Positions 5,649-7,463 of a DNA stretch of 7,463 nt are shown here, one piece after another; position 1 is the first letter of the stretch, and the number at the start of each line of letters is the position of its first letter. The stretch comes from Balneolia bacterium (lineage in GTDB: Bacteria; Bacteroidota; Rhodothermia; Balneolales; Cyclonatronaceae), in NCBI GenBank assembly GCA_003566395.1, contig PXDL01000512.1:1-7463 (forward strand), given 5' to 3'. Below the pieces are notes generated by a model that was given only the letters and a program-made list of their open reading frames with translations, was not told the DNA's origin and searched no databases. The position numbers and the translations under genes are program-made.

Positions 5649-7018
5649 GTCAGTTTCTCGGATAGCAGCACGGCATTACGAACACAGTCGGGCACCGATA
5701 TTCCGTTTCGGAAATTTCCGGCAAAAAACAGGCCCTGATGTGCATTTTCTATACTATTCAGCTTTTCATAAACGGTGTCATAGTCAAGGCCGTACTGAGG
5801 AATGGCTTTTTTCCAGCGGGTAAGGTAACGCAGTTTCGGTTTCGATGAAATGCCGAGAAGCAACGACAGATCATTTTCAACTGCACGGTATATGGTTTCA
5901 TCATCGGACTCGGCAAGCCCCGGATTTCTGCTTCCTCCAACAAAACAGGTGAGTAGCTCAAACTCAGCGTTCGGGGTTCTGGCTTCAAACAGCGAGCTGT
6001 TGAACAGGCATCCGAGTATTTGCAGCTTTTCAGCTTCAGGAACCAGCATTCCGAATCCGTCAAGCGGGCTTTCGATCTGTGTTTTGTGATATCCGAGGTG
6101 GACCACGGTGAGGGGCGGGTGGTACACATCCGGGATATGTGCAGGCGAATCGGGCCCAAATCCTTCCCATCTGATTTTTCTCAGAACGTGCAAAGGAAGG
6201 GTCAGGATCAATCTCCTGCACTCGGCTTTTTCTCCTGATGAGTTCTTGAGCTCATAAAAGATTCCGGAATCTCCCTCTTTTTTGGCAACCGACTTCAATT
6301 CGAAACCGGATGTAAGATCGCCATTCAGCTTTTGGGCAAGTGCATCGGTCAATTCACTGTTTCCATATCTGAACGTGATCAGCGGTGCTTTTGACCGGGG
6401 GATGTCTCCGGGCTTGCGGTCTTCCGGCTTAATCCTGAACTGACCTTTTATCAGGGATCCGTATTTGTGCTCCAGTTTATAAAGCATAGGGAAGGCATGG
6501 CGCACAGAAAGGGCGGCCGGGTCTCCGGCATAGACGCCGGCTACAAAAGGGTTAATCGCATAGTCGAGAAATTCGCGACCAAGCCTCCGCTCCACGAAAC
6601 GGCCCAGGCTTTCATTCGGATCATCTCCGGGCCGGATAAACGGCTCGCGAAATAGTCTCAGCTTTGCCCGGGAGCTGAAGAGTTTGGAACCAAGGAAAGC
6701 TGCGGGTCCGGAGGGCAGCGGACGGAGCTTTTTATCCCTTACTATGTAGCGGTTTGAGGATACCGGGGCCGCTTCCATCACTGAATCTGATAATCCAAGT
6801 TCGCCGATAAGCGAACGTATGTAGGTGTTGGCCTGCACGATCGTATTCGGGCCTGTTTCCAGGATCCAGCCTTTGTGGTTCACCGTTTTGATGGCGCCAC
6901 CCGGGCGGTCGCCGTCATAAAATACCTTTACCCCGGCCCCGGCCTCTTTTAGTTTGGCGGCAAGAGTGAGTCCGGTTATACCGGCACCTGCAACAATGGT
7001 GTGAGATGCTATCGACAT
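5627..7018 (-). CDS. hemY: Protoporphyrinogen/coproporphyrinogen oxidase, HemY-type flavoprotein
   Basis: This FAD-dependent oxidase removes six electrons from protoporphyrinogen IX (or from coproporphyrinogen III in the CgoX branch) near the end of haem synthesis, probably at the inner membrane. The likely product is 463 residues, close to the family size. The N-terminal dinucleotide-binding motif GAGITG is at 11-16, then GGAIKT at 40-45 and the typical ETGPNTI at 54-60. NPFVAGVYAGDPAALS (156-171) is a hallmark of these oxidases. The C-terminal FAD segment FFAGNFRNGISVPDCV (431-446) is also characteristic. I chose the ATG at 7016-7018 because the Rossmann fold begins at once. An in-frame ATG at 7121-7123 would add 35 residues unlike the family and would read through a candidate promoter. 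Which porphyrinogen is used cannot be told from this sequence alone. No other hem gene is adjacent. Confidence 0.95.
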   Translation of the reverse strand: MSIASHTIVAGAGITGLTLAAKLKEAGAGVKVFYDGDRPGGAIKTVNHKGWILETGPNTIVQANTYIRSLIGELGLSDSVMEAAPVSSNRYIVRDKKLRPLPSGPAAFLGSKLFSSRAKLRLFREPFIRPGDDPNESLGRFVERRLGREFLDYAINPFVAGVYAGDPAALSVRHAFPMLYKLEHKYGSLIKGQFRIKPEDRKPGDIPRSKAPLITFRYGNSELTDALAQKLNGDLTSGFELKSVAKKEGDSGIFYELKNSSGEKAECRRLILTLPLHVLRKIRWEGFGPDSPAHIPDVYHPPLTVVHLGYHKTQIESPLDGFGMLVPEAEKLQILGCLFNSSLFEARTPNAEFELLTCFVGGSRNPGLAESDDETIYRAVENDLSLLLGISSKPKLRYLTRWKKAIPQYGLDYDTVYEKLNSIENAHQGLFFAGNFRNGISVPDCVRNAVLLSEKLTAEATES

Positions 7019-7041
7019 GACTGCGATTTTTAGCTGTGTTT

Positions 7042-7074
7042 CAAAATAATCTAATATAAAGGTTTTATTTACAA
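7042..7074 (-). promoter_or_regulatory. Candidate promoter of the haem oxidase gene
   Basis: Read on the minus strand, TTG (complement of 7072-7074) is followed after 22 bp by TTATTTTG (complement of 7042-7049), close to the Bacteroidota TAnnTTTG box with one mismatch. The segment between is AT-rich. Transcription would start just ahead of the ATG at 7018, which supports that start over the one at 7123. The match is suggestive only. Confidence 0.35.
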
Positions 7075-7150
7075 GGAGCCGTTTTTGTAACATTTTGGCT
7101 TCTTGAGATTTAGCGATCTCCATCCTTATTTAGACCAATTTAAAATAAAC

Positions 7151-7181
7151 TTGCAGTCAATAATATTCCGATTTAATTTAA
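7151..7181 (+). promoter_or_regulatory. Weak promoter candidate for the rightmost exported protein
   Basis: In the AT-rich divergent region, TTG (7151-7153) is followed 20 bp later by TAATTTAA (7174-7181), which matches the TA and TT of TAnnTTTG but not the last two positions. The spacing is right and the location is plausible, about 60 bp before the start codon, but the match is poor. Confidence 0.2.
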
Positions 7182-7241
7182 ACTCATTCTATTTAGTGCT
7201 TCGCAGAACCAATATTCCACCTCAACAAAACCTGAATCATT

Positions 7242-7463
7242 GTGTTAAAAACAGTACTATGCTTGTTCTTGGTATTTGGAATTTCAACCCCCGGAATCGC
7301 TCAGCAAACCGGCTCTTTAGAAGGCAAGGTCACCAATGCCGCTGATGAACTGCTTCCGGGTGTAAACATTATTATTGAAGGAACCACAACCGGCGCTTCC
7401 ACATCGGCAGAAGGCCGTTTCCGGATTTCCGGAATTGAACCCGGAGAATATATCCTGATTGCA
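7242..7463 (+). CDS. Exported protein with carboxypeptidase-like regulatory domain, probable TonB-dependent receptor (partial, N-terminus only)
   Basis: An open frame starts at GTG 7242 and runs off the right edge after 74 codons. Residues 1-20 (LKTVLCLFLVFGISTPGIA) form a signal peptide with a short basic start and a likely signal-peptidase cut after GIA, before QQTG. Residues 25-74 contain SLEGKVTNAADELLPGV, then IIIEGTT, then EGRFRISGIEPGEYIL. This is the usual pattern of the CarboxypepD_reg-like beta-sandwich that precedes the plug in SusC-like and siderophore TonB-dependent receptors of Bacteroidota. Other outer-membrane or secreted proteins also carry this domain, so the receptor call is inferred. 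A stop at 7233-7235 closes the frame and no ATG lies between, so GTG is the best start. It is divergent from the haem oxidase gene. Confidence 0.8.
   Translation, partial: MLKTVLCLFLVFGISTPGIAQQTGSLEGKVTNAADELLPGVNIIIEGTTTGASTSAEGRFRISGIEPGEYILIA

Noticed and set aside
5758..6159. A 133-codon minus-strand frame inside the haem oxidase gene.
   Set aside because: It is an out-of-frame shadow of a clear HemY-type gene and has no recognisable domain.
7019..7123. A 35-residue N-terminal extension of the haem oxidase from an ATG at 7121-7123.
   Set aside because: The FAD-binding fold starts right after the ATG at 7018, the extra residues are unlike the family, and the segment is AT-rich with a promoter-like pattern.
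7103..7345. An 80-codon plus-strand frame across the divergent promoter region and the start of the exported protein.
   Set aside because: It overlaps the signal-peptide-bearing gene in another frame and has no signal, domain or plausible composition.

Overview
The window looks like ordinary chromosome from a Bacteroidota/FCB-group bacterium, with a Balneolota/Rhodothermota-like lineage as my best guess. The grounds are a SusC/TonB-receptor-type N-terminus with a carboxypeptidase-like regulatory domain, the near absence of Shine-Dalgarno sequences before the genes, several non-ATG starts, -33/-7-style promoter candidates of the Bacteroidota type, and moderate GC content. The lineage is an inference from protein style; no rRNA or other marker is present.

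Left part (1-1158): the last 33 codons of what looks like an ECF sigma factor (region 4 helix-turn-helix), about 200 bp of non-coding DNA with a perfect 9-bp hairpin, then a single-pass membrane protein. That protein has an anti-sigma-like N-terminal helical region in the cytoplasm and TPR-type repeats outside. The two may form a sigma/membrane-regulator pair. A striking 52-nt imperfect hairpin lies between this gene and ruvB.

Middle (1278-4158): ruvB (Holliday junction motor, TTG start) converges on a small gene on the minus strand that encodes an 85-residue membrane-anchored zinc-ribbon protein. A 379-bp gene-free stretch follows, then metK (S-adenosylmethionine synthetase), which ends in a textbook intrinsic terminator. 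I see none of the known SAM riboswitch signatures in the metK leader.

Right part (4299-7463): a membrane-tethered, probably periplasm-facing metallophosphoesterase of the YkuE/YaeI type converges on a HemY-type protoporphyrinogen (or coproporphyrinogen) oxidase gene on the minus strand. A divergent intergenic region of about 220 bp separates that gene from the start of an exported protein with a carboxypeptidase-like regulatory domain, probably a TonB-dependent receptor, which runs off the window.

Most genes are housekeeping, and neighbouring genes are mostly convergent or separated by sizeable gaps, so they appear to be individual transcription units rather than one operon. I see no CRISPR array, transposase, tRNA or rRNA, and no clear new multi-gene system. 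The parts most worth a second look are the sigma-factor/TPR pair, the hairpin before ruvB, the small zinc-ribbon protein and the metK leader.
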